Made by a program: the position numbers and the translations under genes | From: CAJQLB01 sp905479065 | GTDB lineage: Bacteria; Bacteroidota; Bacteroidia; Flavobacteriales; Flavobacteriaceae | DNA length: 64,000 nucleotides | Assembly: GCA_943846735.1 (NCBI GenBank) | Contig: OX044364.1 | Location: 1,798,001 to 1,862,000, forward strand | Reading direction: 5' to 3' | Shown: positions 34,889-44,088 of the stretch, in pieces | How the letters are laid out: the number at the start of each line of letters is the position of its first letter | Position numbering within the stretch: position 1 is the first letter of the stretch | Notes under the pieces: generated by a model | What the model was told of the DNA's origin: nothing | Database searches by the model: none | What the model saw: the letters and a program-made list of their open reading frames with translations, nothing else

Positions 34889-35519
34889 AAAGAAAAAATA
34901 CTACACTGTCTGGAAAGGGCATCAACATGGAGTGTTTCAGTCTTGGATAGATTGTAAAGCACAAATTCATGACTTTCAAGGAGCACAATACAAGTCCTTC
35001 CCAACATTAAATGAGGCAAAACAAGCTCTTCAAGGAAACTACAAAGATTATGTTGGAAAGACTAAAAAATTTACAAGTAATCTGTCAAAAGAACAGCTTC
35101 AAAAAATAGGTCTTCCCAATTATAAATCAATCTCGGTAGACGCCGCTTCAAGTGGGAATCCTGGAGTTATGGAATATCGAGGGGTCGACACAAAAAGTAA
35201 AAAAGAGCTTTTTAAACAAGGCCCATTTGAAGAAGGCACTAATAATATCGGGGAATTTTTAGCAATTGTTCATGGCCTAGCTTATTTAAAAAAACATCAT
35301 AGTAATGATGTTATTTATACAGACTCAAAAACAGCGATGAGCTGGGTTAGAAAAAAAACATGTAACTCAAAATTACAACGCAATAGAAAAAACAAGTCAA
35401 CTTATGATCTCGTAGACCGTGCAATTCATTGGTTAAAAACTAATGATTACAGCACTCCAATTGTGAAATGGGAAACCAAAGCTTGGGGCGAAATTCCTGC
35501 AGATTTTGGTCGAAAATAA
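34881..35519 (+). CDS. Ribonuclease H with N-terminal RNA:DNA hybrid-binding (viroplasmin-like) domain
   Basis: A 212-residue type 1 RNase H. Residues about 4-50 (YYTVWKGHQHGVFQSW) form the hybrid-binding domain seen in eukaryotic RNase H1 and viroplasmin proteins. The catalytic domain has Asp in ISVDAASSGNPG, Glu in NNIGEFLAIVHGL, Asp in YTDSKTAMSWV and the last Asp in the C-terminal PADFGRK. It removes RNA from RNA:DNA hybrids. Its start overlaps the purN stop by 8 nt. Confidence 0.93.
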   Translation: MTKKKKYYTVWKGHQHGVFQSWIDCKAQIHDFQGAQYKSFPTLNEAKQALQGNYKDYVGKTKKFTSNLSKEQLQKIGLPNYKSISVDAASSGNPGVMEYRGVDTKSKKELFKQGPFEEGTNNIGEFLAIVHGLAYLKKHHSNDVIYTDSKTAMSWVRKKTCNSKLQRNRKNKSTYDLVDRAIHWLKTNDYSTPIVKWETKAWGEIPADFGRK

Positions 35520-35573
35520 ATTGGGTTGGAAGTATTTAAAAAATGTATATTTACACCAAATTTTAATCCCTTT

Positions 35574-36503
35574 ATGAGCAAATTATTGATTGTTGGAACA
35601 GTGGCCTTTGACGCTATTGAAACGCCATTTGGTAAAACCGATAAAATTTTAGGAGGAGCGGCAACATTTATAGGGTTAGCAGCCTCACAATTTAATTTAG
35701 ATGCAGCGATTGTCTCGGTCGTTGGTGGTGATTTTCCAGATGAATATTTAGAGTTACTCGCAAATAAAGATATTGATATTTCAGGCATTGAAGTCGTTAA
35801 GGAAGGAAAAACGTTTTTTTGGAGTGGTCTTTATCACAACGACATGAACTCTCGTGATACGCTTGCAACAGAACTAAATGTCTTGGCAGATTTTAATCCT
35901 GTAGTGCCAAAAGGCTATCAGGATTCGGATGTGGTCATGTTAGGAAACTTGCATCCTCTGGTGCAATCAAGTGTTTTAAGTCAAATGACCAAAAAACCAA
36001 AGCTAGTAATTTTAGACACCATGAACTTCTGGATGGACAATGCTCTTGATGAGCTCCACGAGGTTATCAAAAAAGTGGATGTTATTACTATAAATGATGA
36101 GGAGGCTAGGCAGCTCACGAACGAATATTCACTCGTTGTTGCCGCAAGAAAAATTCATCAAATGGGACCAAAATATGTCGTTATCAAAAAAGGAGAACAC
36201 GGTGCCTTATTGTTTCATGAAGACAATGTTTTTTTCGCTCCAGCGTTACCACTAGAGGAAGTTTTTGACCCTACTGGAGCTGGTGATACATTTGCGGGCG
36301 GTTTTGCGGGATTTCTATCTAAAGCACAAGACATTTCTTTTGAAAGCATGAAAAATGCAGTCATCTATGGGTCAACTTTAGCATCATTTTGTGTTGAGAA
36401 ATTTGGCACTGAACGTATGAAGAATCTCCATGAAAATGATATTCAAAAACGTTTGCAAGAGTTTAGAAATTTAACGCAATTTGATATAGAATTATCATCA
36501 TAA
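35574..36503 (+). CDS. PfkB family sugar/nucleoside kinase
   Basis: I start at MSKLLIVGTVAFDAIE, since PfkB kinases begin with this first strand; an upstream ATG would add 16 unrelated residues. The 309-residue protein has GGAATFIGLAASQF near residue 27, and the C-terminal signature FDPTGAGDTFAGGFAG with the catalytic Asp. The substrate cannot be read from sequence; position between purN and amidophosphoribosyltransferase suggests a nucleoside or sugar linked to purines, which is inference only. Confidence 0.9.
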   Translation: MSKLLIVGTVAFDAIETPFGKTDKILGGAATFIGLAASQFNLDAAIVSVVGGDFPDEYLELLANKDIDISGIEVVKEGKTFFWSGLYHNDMNSRDTLATELNVLADFNPVVPKGYQDSDVVMLGNLHPLVQSSVLSQMTKKPKLVILDTMNFWMDNALDELHEVIKKVDVITINDEEARQLTNEYSLVVAARKIHQMGPKYVVIKKGEHGALLFHEDNVFFAPALPLEEVFDPTGAGDTFAGGFAGFLSKAQDISFESMKNAVIYGSTLASFCVEKFGTERMKNLHENDIQKRLQEFRNLTQFDIELSS

Positions 36504-36550
36504 ATGTGGTCAATATGGACTGCCTTTTTTAATAAACACCAACTATAATA

Positions 36551-38449
36551 ATGAGTGACGCTCTTAAACACGAATGTGGCATTGCTTTTATAAGGCTTTT
36601 AAAACCTCTCAGTTACTACAAAAATAAATATGGCACGGCCTTTTATGGTGTGAATAAAATGTATCTGATGATGGAAAAACAGCACAATCGTGGTCAAGAC
36701 GGTGCTGGCTTTGCAAGTATTAAACTTGATACTGCTCCAGGAGAACGTTATATAAGTCGTGTTCGCTCTGTTGCTCAACAACCTATACAAGACATCTTTG
36801 CACAAATTAATGAACGTATTAACAAGGAATTTCTTGAACATCCAGAATACGCCTCTAATGTTGACTTACAGAAAAAACACATCCCATATATTGGTGAGTT
36901 ACTTCTTGGTCATGTTCGTTACGGAACATTTGGTAAAAACAGTGTAGAAAGTGTTCATCCTTTTTTGAGACAAAATAATTGGATGCACCGAAATTTAATT
37001 CTTGCTGGCAACTTTAATATGACTAACGTTAAGGAATTATTTGAGAACATTGTTGAACTTGGACAACATCCAAAAGAATATACTGACACCATCACTATTA
37101 TGGAAAAAATAGGCCATTTTCTAGATGATGCGGTCAGTAAAATTTACAAAGATTTAAAGAAAGAAGGTTACAGCAAAAGAGAGTCTTCACCCCTTATTGC
37201 AGAACGATTAAAGGTTGCTAAAATTTTACGTAAAGCAGCAAAAAACTGGGATGGTGGTTATGCTATGGCTGGAATGATTGGTCATGGTGACTCATTTGTT
37301 CTAAGAGATCCTGCCGGAATAAGACCCACCTATTATTATAAAGACGATGAAATTGTCGTGGTTGCTTCAGAACGACCGGTTATTCAAACCGTATTTAATG
37401 TTGCCTTTGATGACGTAAAAGAATTAGACCCAGGTCATGCAATAATTACAAAAAAATCAGGTCAGGTTTCTATCAAACGAATATTACGTCCTTTAGAAAG
37501 AAAAGCTTGCTCATTTGAACGTATTTATTTTTCAAGAGGTTCTGATGCAGAAATTTACAAAGAGAGAAAATTACTCGGAAAATTGATTATGCCTAAAGTC
37601 TTAAAAAGTATTGACTATGACATAATGAATTCTGTATTTTCCTTTATTCCAAATACTGCTGAAACATCCTTCTTTGGCATGATCGAAACGGTTGAGGATT
37701 TTTTGAATAAGAAAAAAACAGAAGCAATCTTAAAAGGAAAAAGATCTTTGTCTCCAGAAAAAGTCACAGAAGTCCTTTCACAAAGACCAAGAATTGAAAA
37801 GATTGCCATTAAAGATGTGAAACTTCGAACTTTCATAACTGAAGATAGCAGTCGAGATGACTTGGTGGCCCATGTCTATGACATCACTTATGGTGTTATA
37901 AAACCTACTGATAATTTGGTGATCATTGATGACAGTATTGTAAGAGGAACTACATTAAAAATGAGTATTCTAAAAATGCTTGACCGCTTAAATCCGAAAA
38001 AAATAATAGTTGTTTCATCGGCACCACAAATTCGATATCCAGATTGTTACGGTATTGATATGGCAAATTTAGAAAGTTTGGTTGCCTTTCGAGCTGCTTT
38101 AGCATTGCTAAAGGATGTAGGTAACTATGGTATCGTTGACAATGTTTATAAAAAGTGTAAGGCACAAATAAATCTAGTTGACTCGGAAGTTCAAAACTTT
38201 GTGAAAGAATTATATGAACCATTTACTGATGATGAAATTTCAGATAAAATCGCCGTACTTTTAAGTAATGAAACTATAAAAGCAGAAGTAAAAATTATCT
38301 TCCAAACTGTTTCAAATCTGCACAAGGCGTGTCCAAAAAATTTAGGAGACTGGTATTTTACAGGCGACTATCCAACCTCCGGAGGGAATCGAGTTGTAAA
38401 CCGCGCATTTATCAATTTTTACGAAGGAAACAAAGAGCGCGCATATTAA
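36551..38449 (+). CDS. Long-form amidophosphoribosyltransferase
   Basis: A 632-residue PurF-type enzyme. The class II glutaminase domain starts at Cys9 (HECGIAFIRLL), so eight residues must be removed to expose the nucleophile. The phosphoribosyltransferase motif VIIDDSIVRGTTLK lies near residue 458. Ordinary PurF is about 470-510 residues; this longer Bacteroidota form carries an additional C-terminal region and an altered glutaminase domain. It catalyses or is related to the first step of purine synthesis; whether it is the main enzyme cannot be told, as Bacteroidota often encode a second copy. Confidence 0.88.
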   Translation: MSDALKHECGIAFIRLLKPLSYYKNKYGTAFYGVNKMYLMMEKQHNRGQDGAGFASIKLDTAPGERYISRVRSVAQQPIQDIFAQINERINKEFLEHPEYASNVDLQKKHIPYIGELLLGHVRYGTFGKNSVESVHPFLRQNNWMHRNLILAGNFNMTNVKELFENIVELGQHPKEYTDTITIMEKIGHFLDDAVSKIYKDLKKEGYSKRESSPLIAERLKVAKILRKAAKNWDGGYAMAGMIGHGDSFVLRDPAGIRPTYYYKDDEIVVVASERPVIQTVFNVAFDDVKELDPGHAIITKKSGQVSIKRILRPLERKACSFERIYFSRGSDAEIYKERKLLGKLIMPKVLKSIDYDIMNSVFSFIPNTAETSFFGMIETVEDFLNKKKTEAILKGKRSLSPEKVTEVLSQRPRIEKIAIKDVKLRTFITEDSSRDDLVAHVYDITYGVIKPTDNLVIIDDSIVRGTTLKMSILKMLDRLNPKKIIVVSSAPQIRYPDCYGIDMANLESLVAFRAALALLKDVGNYGIVDNVYKKCKAQINLVDSEVQNFVKELYEPFTDDEISDKIAVLLSNETIKAEVKIIFQTVSNLHKACPKNLGDWYFTGDYPTSGGNRVVNRAFINFYEGNKERAY

Positions 38450-38550
38450 CGAAATTATTAGGATTTCATCATTTAATCTATGAAATGAGTCTTTTAAACT
38501 AAAAAAGATGCAGTTCATCTAATATTTATTCTCTTCTTTTAAAATAAATA
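38450..38550. other. Spacer after amidophosphoribosyltransferase
   Basis: A short imperfect hairpin (ATTTCAT/ATGAAAT around 38463-38486) followed by T-rich sequence may end the purine transcript. No ORF is supported. The region leads directly into the first small RNA candidate. Confidence 0.35.
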
Positions 38551-38558
38551 TACTTTAG
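38551..38558 (+). promoter_or_regulatory. Promoter -7 element of small RNA candidate 1
   Basis: TACTTTAG matches TAnnTTTG in seven of eight positions counting the free ones, and ends 2 nt before the conserved block, the same spacing as in copy 2. Confidence 0.5.
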
Positions 38559-38560
38559 TG

Positions 38561-38637
38561 TCACCATAACATAAGTAGGTTAAGTTCATGGTAGATTTGG
38601 GGCAAAAAAAGGTGAACATCTGTTCGCCTTTTTTTAT
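38561..38637 (+). ncRNA. Small RNA candidate, copy 1
   Basis: About 75 nt nearly identical to a block 248 nt downstream. It has a 5' hairpin (ACCATAAC pairing with GTT-ATGGT around one bulged C), a single-stranded-like TAGATTTGGGGC segment, and a 3' terminator GGTGAAC/GTTCGCC with a U-tract. One G-U wobble replaces a G-C/A-U position of copy 2, leaving the stem intact. No start codon-led ORF fits. Promoter, body and terminator together argue for an independent short transcript. Confidence 0.65.
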
Positions 38638-38798
38638 GTACTAAACTTTGTCTCAATAATTTAGTGCATTTTCTCATAATTAATATGTACTCAATTTTCG
38701 ACTTCTTTTCTAAATTAATAGCAAGATGATGATTTCTCTGTTAGACTAATATATGGGCATTTTATCTAATAAATTTAATATTTAAGTCTCTACTCCAT
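38638..38798. other. Spacer between the two small RNA candidates
   Basis: About 160 bp of A+T-rich DNA without ORF. It does not match the region upstream of copy 1 in an obvious way, so the duplication covers only the promoter-proximal box and transcribed block. Confidence 0.4.
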
Positions 38799-38806
38799 TA
38801 TATTTG
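38799..38806 (+). promoter_or_regulatory. Promoter -7 element of small RNA candidate 2
   Basis: TATATTTG is an exact TAnnTTTG match and ends 2 nt before the conserved block. Confidence 0.6.
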
Positions 38807-38808
38807 AA

Positions 38809-38881
38809 TCACCATAACATAAGTAGGTTAAGTTTATGGTAGATTTGGGGCAAAAAAGGTGAACATCTGTTCACCTTTTTT
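38809..38881 (+). ncRNA. Small RNA candidate, copy 2
   Basis: Differs from copy 1 by a C-to-T at the bulged position of the 5' hairpin, one A fewer in the A-run, and G-to-A in the terminator stem. The terminator AAAAAAGGTGAAC/GTTCACCTTTTTT is a perfect 13-bp stem with an ATCT loop. It points at the convergent superoxide dismutase gene, for which the symmetric hairpin may also act as terminator. Function unknown; an antisense or protein-binding small RNA is possible. Confidence 0.68.
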
Positions 38882-38899
38882 ATTTGCATAATTGTTAAA

Positions 38900-39508
38900 T
38901 TATTTCAATGATTCATAACGACGCTCTACTTCGTTCCAATTAATCACTTTGAAAAAAGCTTCAATATAATCAGGGCGTCTATTTTGATAGTTGAGGTAAT
39001 AGGCGTGTTCCCAAACATCTAAACCCATTATAGGCGTTCCTCCACAAGAAACACCCGGCATTAATGGGTTGTCTTGATTTGGTGTAGAACAGACCTCTAC
39101 TTTTCCTCCTTTGTGTACACACAACCAAGCCCAACCAGAGCCGAACTGAGTAGCGGCTGCTTTGCTAAAAACAGCCTTAAAATTATCAACGGTATCATAC
39201 GCATCAATGATTGCATCCTTCAAAGCCCCAGAAAGGTAACCTTTATCTTCTGGGTTCATAATTTCCCAAAACAAGCTGTGATTGTAAAACCCACCACCAT
39301 TATTTCTCACGCCAGAATTATTCATATCAAGGTTCGTTAGTAGTTCATTGATTGATTTACCTTCTAGATCCGTTCCCTCAATTGCAGCATTTAATTTAGC
39401 TGTGTACCCATTGTGATGTTTTGAATAATGTATTTCCATTGTTCTTGCATCAATGTGAGGTTCTAAAGCATCGTATGCGAAATTTAATTTTGGTAATTCA
39501 AAAGCCAT
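38900..39508 (-). CDS. Superoxide dismutase (Fe/Mn type)
   Basis: Dismutates superoxide to peroxide and oxygen. All four metal ligands are visible: His27 (IHYSKHHNGY), His77 (GGFYNHSLFW), Asp164 and His168 (LDVWEHAYYL). The 202-residue length is normal. No signal peptide is present, so it is cytoplasmic. Gly-rich NNGGGFYNH and the QFGSGWAW block do not decide safely between Fe and Mn. A -7 promoter element lies 30 nt upstream. Confidence 0.96.
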   Translation of the reverse strand: MAFELPKLNFAYDALEPHIDARTMEIHYSKHHNGYTAKLNAAIEGTDLEGKSINELLTNLDMNNSGVRNNGGGFYNHSLFWEIMNPEDKGYLSGALKDAIIDAYDTVDNFKAVFSKAAATQFGSGWAWLCVHKGGKVEVCSTPNQDNPLMPGVSCGGTPIMGLDVWEHAYYLNYQNRRPDYIEAFFKVINWNEVERRYESLK

Positions 39509-39538
39509 AATAATTTATTTTTAAATTTTATTTAAATC

Positions 39539-39572
39539 AAATTTACAATAAAGGATAATTAAATATCTCAAT
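39539..39572 (-). promoter_or_regulatory. Probable promoter of superoxide dismutase
   Basis: On the minus strand TTG (39572-39570) and TAAATTTG (39546-39539, exact TAnnTTTG) are separated by 23 nt, a little long. The start codon follows 30 nt downstream. Confidence 0.5.
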
Positions 39573-39614
39573 AAGTTATTAAGATTACTTATTTTGGTAT
39601 AAAAATTTTCTTTC

Positions 39615-42600
39615 TTGAATTCGTCCTCTTTTTACATCTATAATGCCTCGGCCGGTAGCGGTAAAACCTACTCTTTAGTCAAAGCATATTTAAAGTTATT
39701 AATTCAATCTCCAAAAGCAGATTTTTTTAAACATATTTTAGCAATTACTTTTACTAATAAGGCTGTTGCTGAAATGAAAGTGCGAATTATTGAAACCTTA
39801 AAAGAGTTCTCAGATTCAACAATGTGTCATGGCAACGGAAGTATGTTTGAAGAAATTCGTAAGGACTTAAATTTACCTTCTAAAACGTTACAAAAAAAGT
39901 CACAAAAGATTCTTTTCAATATTTTAAAAAACTATGGTGCTTTTGATATTTCTACCATTGATAAATTCACACAAAAACTGATAAGAACATTTGCCTTTGA
40001 TTTAAAATTACCCTTAAATTTTGAAGTGGAGTTAGATACTGAATCCTTATTATTTAAATCTGTTGATAATTTAATTTCTAAAGCTGGAACAGACAACGAA
40101 CTCACAAAATTACTTATTGATTTTGCTATTGAAAAAATAGAAGACAACCGAAGTTGGGACGTTTCATATGACTTTAATAACATATCCAAGCTTCTAGTGA
40201 ACGAAAATGATATTCCTTTCCTAAACGTTTTAAAAAATAAAACTCTTGATGATTTCAAAGCACTTAAAAACTCTCTCAATAAACGCTCATCATTTATTGA
40301 AAAACAAATTAAAGAAACAGCTTTATCTGCACTAAGTTTAATTACAAACAATGGTTTAGAATATTCAAATTTTAGCAGGCAAACTTTACCAAAACATTTT
40401 ATTAAAGCATCTCAATTAGATATTAATAACTTGTACAGTAACAAACTACAAGAAAATCTTGAACAACAATCAAGCATTTATAACAAAACCTTAGATGAGC
40501 GCTTAAAAAAACTTATTGACCTTATTTTACCCAAACTAAAAACACAGTATTTAATATTAAAAACACTAATTTATCAATATAAATTCATCTCAAACTGCTA
40601 CAAAAACTGTACGCCTTTATCGGTATTAAACCTCATAAATAACGAATTATTGTCAATCAAAATTGATGAAAATAAATTGTTGATTTCAGAATTTAATTCA
40701 ATAGTTAGTGATCAAATAAAAAGTCAACCTGTCCCCTTCATATACGAGCGAATTGGAGAAAAATTTAAACATTACTTTATTGACGAGTTTCAAGACACTT
40801 CAGAAATGCAGTGGACTAATCTGATTCCGTTAATAGATAATGCTCTTTCAAGTGAAAACGCTAGTTTAATGATTGTTGGAGATGCAAAACAAGCCATTTA
40901 CCGGTGGCGCGGTGGAAAAGCCAATCAATTCATTAATTTATTCAACAACTCGGATAACCCTTTTAATATTGACTCTGAAATCAAATCACTCGATACAAAC
41001 TATCGAAGCTCTAAGGCGATCATAGAATTTAATAATTCATTTTTTCGCTTTTGTTCAAATCATGCGTTTTTAGACAATAGTCACAAGGAATTATACCATA
41101 ACAGTGAACAAAAGACAAATTCAAAGAAGCAAGGATTTGTCAATTTGTCTTTTTTAAATGTTTCAGATTTCTCCATTAATGATGTGTACCCTCAAAAGGT
41201 GTTGGATCAAATACACAACTGCATAAACCTTGGCTACAAACTCAGTGATATTTGCGTTTTAGTGAGAAAATCAAAGGAGGGAGTTGCTATCGCTAATTTT
41301 CTAAGCGATCGAGATATTAATATAATTTCATCTGAAACTCTCGCGGTTGAGAGATCTCTAGAAGTTTGTTTCATTGTGTCAACACTGCGTTATTTAATGA
41401 ATCACTATGACGATCAGTCAAAACTAGAAATGCTCATTTATTTAGTAGACAAACTAGAGGTCCCAAACAAACATGACTTCATCTCTCATCATATAAGACT
41501 AAATCAAGATGGCTTTTTTAAAGCTCTGAGCTGTTATAACATTTTATTTGATGCACACGAATCTGTTCAACTCCCCATATACGAGTTAATTGAAAGTATT
41601 ATTTATCAATTTTCCCTCACAACATCCTCTGACGCTTACATTCAGTTCTTTCTAAATTTCACTTTTAAATTTTCAAGTAGCCACTCTAGTAACATAACAG
41701 ATTTTCTGCAGTATTATGATCGTAAAAAAGACCGGTTAAAAATAAACTCGCCTGAAGGAATAAATGCAATTCAAATTATGACGATTCATAAATCAAAAGG
41801 ATTGGAATTTCCAATTGTTATCTTTCCTTATGCCGATTTGAATATTTATGAGGAAATTGATCCGAAAATTTGGTTTTCACTTGATGACGATGACTATTGT
41901 GGTTTTTCTCATACTCTATTAAGTTACAATAAAGATATGGCCGAATTTGGAGAGCAAGGTCTAGAAATAGATTACATACATAAAACTGAGTTAGAATTGG
42001 ATAGCTTAAATTTACTTTACGTTGCACTCACGAGAGCTGTTGAAAAACTCTACATAGTTAGCGGTGTTCACTACGACTCCAAAAAAAATGTTGTCATCAA
42101 AAACAATCGGTTTTCGGGATTATTCATAAATTATTTAAAAGATCTTAATCTTTGGAGAGACGAGCAATTAGACTATAGCTTTGGAAAAAATGATAACGTG
42201 ATCCCAAAAAAGGATTCTGAAAAGAATACTTATCATCAACAACTTTTTATCTCAATTCCAAGAAAGGAACACCAAATTAATATTTTGACAAAATCAGGAT
42301 TGCTTTGGGATACCTCACAAAAAAAAGCAATTGAAAAAGGAAATCTAATTCATGATGTCATGTCTCATATTAAAACTCAAAAAGATATTTCTTTTGCACT
42401 GAGTTCTATGCTTGACACAGGGATTATAAACAACAATCAAAAAAACAAATTATCAAAGGTTGTTATGTCTATCGTTACGCATCCCAAATTAAAATCATAC
42501 TACTCTGAAAAGAATACTGTGTTTAATGAACGTGACATCATTACTTCAACTGGACTTAATTTAAGGCCCGATCGATTAGTGTTTACGAACAAACAAGAAG

Positions 42601-42752
42601 TGACAATAATTGATTACAAATCGGGTGTACAACAAAAACAGCATGAGGCACAACTACAAACATATCAAAACGCTCTTGAAGACATGGGTTTTAATGTTTA
42701 CAACAAGCTTCTGGTTTACATAAATGACACGATTGAAATAAAAGAAGTTTAA
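39615..42752 (+). CDS. AddA/RecB-like UvrD helicase with C-terminal PD-(D/E)XK nuclease
   Basis: A 1045-residue superfamily 1 helicase-nuclease. Walker A is NASAGSGKTYSL (Lys17), motif II DEFQDTSEMQW, motif III GDAKQAIYRWRGGK, and helicase motif IMTIHKSKGLEFPIVIFPY; the nuclease core RPDRLVF...TIIDYKSG lies close to the C-terminus. These are the parts of AddA, which with AddB resects double-strand breaks for recombination. The only suitable start is a TTG, just before the beta-strand leading to Walker A. The matching AddB-like gene lies about 2.8 kb downstream, after kbl and ompA-type genes. Confidence 0.9.
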   Translation: MNSSSFYIYNASAGSGKTYSLVKAYLKLLIQSPKADFFKHILAITFTNKAVAEMKVRIIETLKEFSDSTMCHGNGSMFEEIRKDLNLPSKTLQKKSQKILFNILKNYGAFDISTIDKFTQKLIRTFAFDLKLPLNFEVELDTESLLFKSVDNLISKAGTDNELTKLLIDFAIEKIEDNRSWDVSYDFNNISKLLVNENDIPFLNVLKNKTLDDFKALKNSLNKRSSFIEKQIKETALSALSLITNNGLEYSNFSRQTLPKHFIKASQLDINNLYSNKLQENLEQQSSIYNKTLDERLKKLIDLILPKLKTQYLILKTLIYQYKFISNCYKNCTPLSVLNLINNELLSIKIDENKLLISEFNSIVSDQIKSQPVPFIYERIGEKFKHYFIDEFQDTSEMQWTNLIPLIDNALSSENASLMIVGDAKQAIYRWRGGKANQFINLFNNSDNPFNIDSEIKSLDTNYRSSKAIIEFNNSFFRFCSNHAFLDNSHKELYHNSEQKTNSKKQGFVNLSFLNVSDFSINDVYPQKVLDQIHNCINLGYKLSDICVLVRKSKEGVAIANFLSDRDINIISSETLAVERSLEVCFIVSTLRYLMNHYDDQSKLEMLIYLVDKLEVPNKHDFISHHIRLNQDGFFKALSCYNILFDAHESVQLPIYELIESIIYQFSLTTSSDAYIQFFLNFTFKFSSSHSSNITDFLQYYDRKKDRLKINSPEGINAIQIMTIHKSKGLEFPIVIFPYADLNIYEEIDPKIWFSLDDDDYCGFSHTLLSYNKDMAEFGEQGLEIDYIHKTELELDSLNLLYVALTRAVEKLYIVSGVHYDSKKNVVIKNNRFSGLFINYLKDLNLWRDEQLDYSFGKNDNVIPKKDSEKNTYHQQLFISIPRKEHQINILTKSGLLWDTSQKKAIEKGNLIHDVMSHIKTQKDISFALSSMLDTGIINNNQKNKLSKVVMSIVTHPKLKSYYSEKNTVFNERDIITSTGLNLRPDRLVFTNKQEVTIIDYKSGVQQKQHEAQLQTYQNALEDMGFNVYNKLLVYINDTIEIKEV

Positions 42753-42770
42753 CTTTGTAAAAAAATACAC

Positions 42771-43964
42771 ATGTACGGAAATCTTAAAACACACTTACAA
42801 AACGAAATAGAATCTATAAAAGCTCAAGGGCTATTTAAAAAAGAACGAATCATTACCTCAGCTCAAGGTGCTGAAATTACATTAAGTTCTGGAGAAACAG
42901 TTTTGAATTTTTGCTCCAATAATTACTTGGGGCTTTCCAATCATCCTGAAGTTATTGAAGCCGCAAAAAACATTATGGATTCTCATGGCTTCGGAATGTC
43001 GTCAGTTCGATTCATATGTGGTACTCAAGATATTCATAAAGAATTGGAAGAAAAAATAGCGCATTTTTATCAAACTGAAGATACAATTTTATACGCAGCA
43101 GCCTTTGATGCCAATGGTGGAGTTTTTGAGCCTTTACTCAATAACGAAGATGCTATAATATCTGATTCTTTAAATCACGCTTCCATCATTGATGGAGTTA
43201 GACTTTGCAAAGCCTCGAGGTATCGTTATCAAAATAACGATATGATTGACCTTGAAAAGCAACTTATAAAAGCATCTGAAAACGGCGCTAGACATAAAAT
43301 TATAGTAACAGATGGTGTCTTTTCTATGGATGGGATCGTAGCGTCCTTAGATAAGATTTGTGACCTTGCAGAAAAGTATGATGCTTTAGTAATGATTGAT
43401 GAATGCCATGCAGCGGGATTTATAGGTCAAACCGGTCGAGGAACTCTCGAAGAAAAAAATGTTATGGCCAGAATCGATATCATTACGGGTACTCTTGGTA
43501 AAGCTTTAGGAGGAGCAATGGGAGGTTACACTACCGGGAAAAAAGAAATCATTGAGCTTTTAAGACAGCGGTCAAGACCTTATTTATTTTCGAATTCATT
43601 AGCCCCAAGTATTGTTGGCGCTTCATTGAAGGTGTTTGATATACTAGAAAAGGATACTTCCCTTAGAGATCGCTTAGAATGGAATACCAATTACTTTAAA
43701 AAAGGTATCATACAAGCAGGATTTGATGTTGTTGAAGGCAATTCAGCCATTGTACCTATCATGTTGTATGATGCAAAATTATCTCAAAATGCAGCAAATT
43801 TACTGCTTGATGAAGGTATTTATGTTATTGGGTTTTTCTTTCCAGTAGTACCAAAAGATCGGGCAAGAATAAGAGTACAATTATCTGCCGCTCATAACAA
43901 AACACAACTCGATAAAGCAATTCAAGCCTTTATAAAAGTTGGAAAACAATTAAAAATTATTTAG
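42771..43964 (+). CDS. kbl: 2-Amino-3-ketobutyrate CoA ligase (glycine C-acetyltransferase)
   Basis: A 397-residue PLP enzyme of the alpha-oxoamine synthase family, cleaving 2-amino-3-ketobutyrate with CoA to glycine and acetyl-CoA in threonine breakdown. ITGTLGKALGGAMGGYTTG contains the PLP lysine; VMIDECHAAGFIG supplies the Asp and His of the cofactor site, and FCSNNYLGLSNHPEV is the substrate-binding start. Length is as expected for Kbl. It begins 18 nt after the AddA-like gene, perhaps on the same transcript. Confidence 0.94.
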   Translation: MYGNLKTHLQNEIESIKAQGLFKKERIITSAQGAEITLSSGETVLNFCSNNYLGLSNHPEVIEAAKNIMDSHGFGMSSVRFICGTQDIHKELEEKIAHFYQTEDTILYAAAFDANGGVFEPLLNNEDAIISDSLNHASIIDGVRLCKASRYRYQNNDMIDLEKQLIKASENGARHKIIVTDGVFSMDGIVASLDKICDLAEKYDALVMIDECHAAGFIGQTGRGTLEEKNVMARIDIITGTLGKALGGAMGGYTTGKKEIIELLRQRSRPYLFSNSLAPSIVGASLKVFDILEKDTSLRDRLEWNTNYFKKGIIQAGFDVVEGNSAIVPIMLYDAKLSQNAANLLLDEGIYVIGFFFPVVPKDRARIRVQLSAAHNKTQLDKAIQAFIKVGKQLKII

Positions 43965-44024
43965 AATGCCTTTTAAATGCCCTTGTTTTTATCATAAAAA
44001 AAGCAATATTTTTTATATTAAACT

Positions 44025-44055
44025 TTGTTAATAACATTTAACAACTTACTTTTGC
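44025..44055 (+). promoter_or_regulatory. Promoter of the OmpA/TSP3 gene
   Basis: TTG (44025-44027, in TTTG) and TACTTTTG (44048-44055) are separated by 20 nt. Both boxes and the spacing match the Bacteroidota consensus, the best full promoter in the window. The start codon is 33 nt downstream. Confidence 0.75.
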
Positions 44056-44088
44056 CTTTAATTAACTTTTAAATTAAAATTTTTGAAT

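Noticed and set aside
38561..38881. The 75-bp repeats as a CRISPR or mobile element
   Set aside because: Only two copies, spacing too long, no target-site duplication or transposase, and each has promoter and terminator features.
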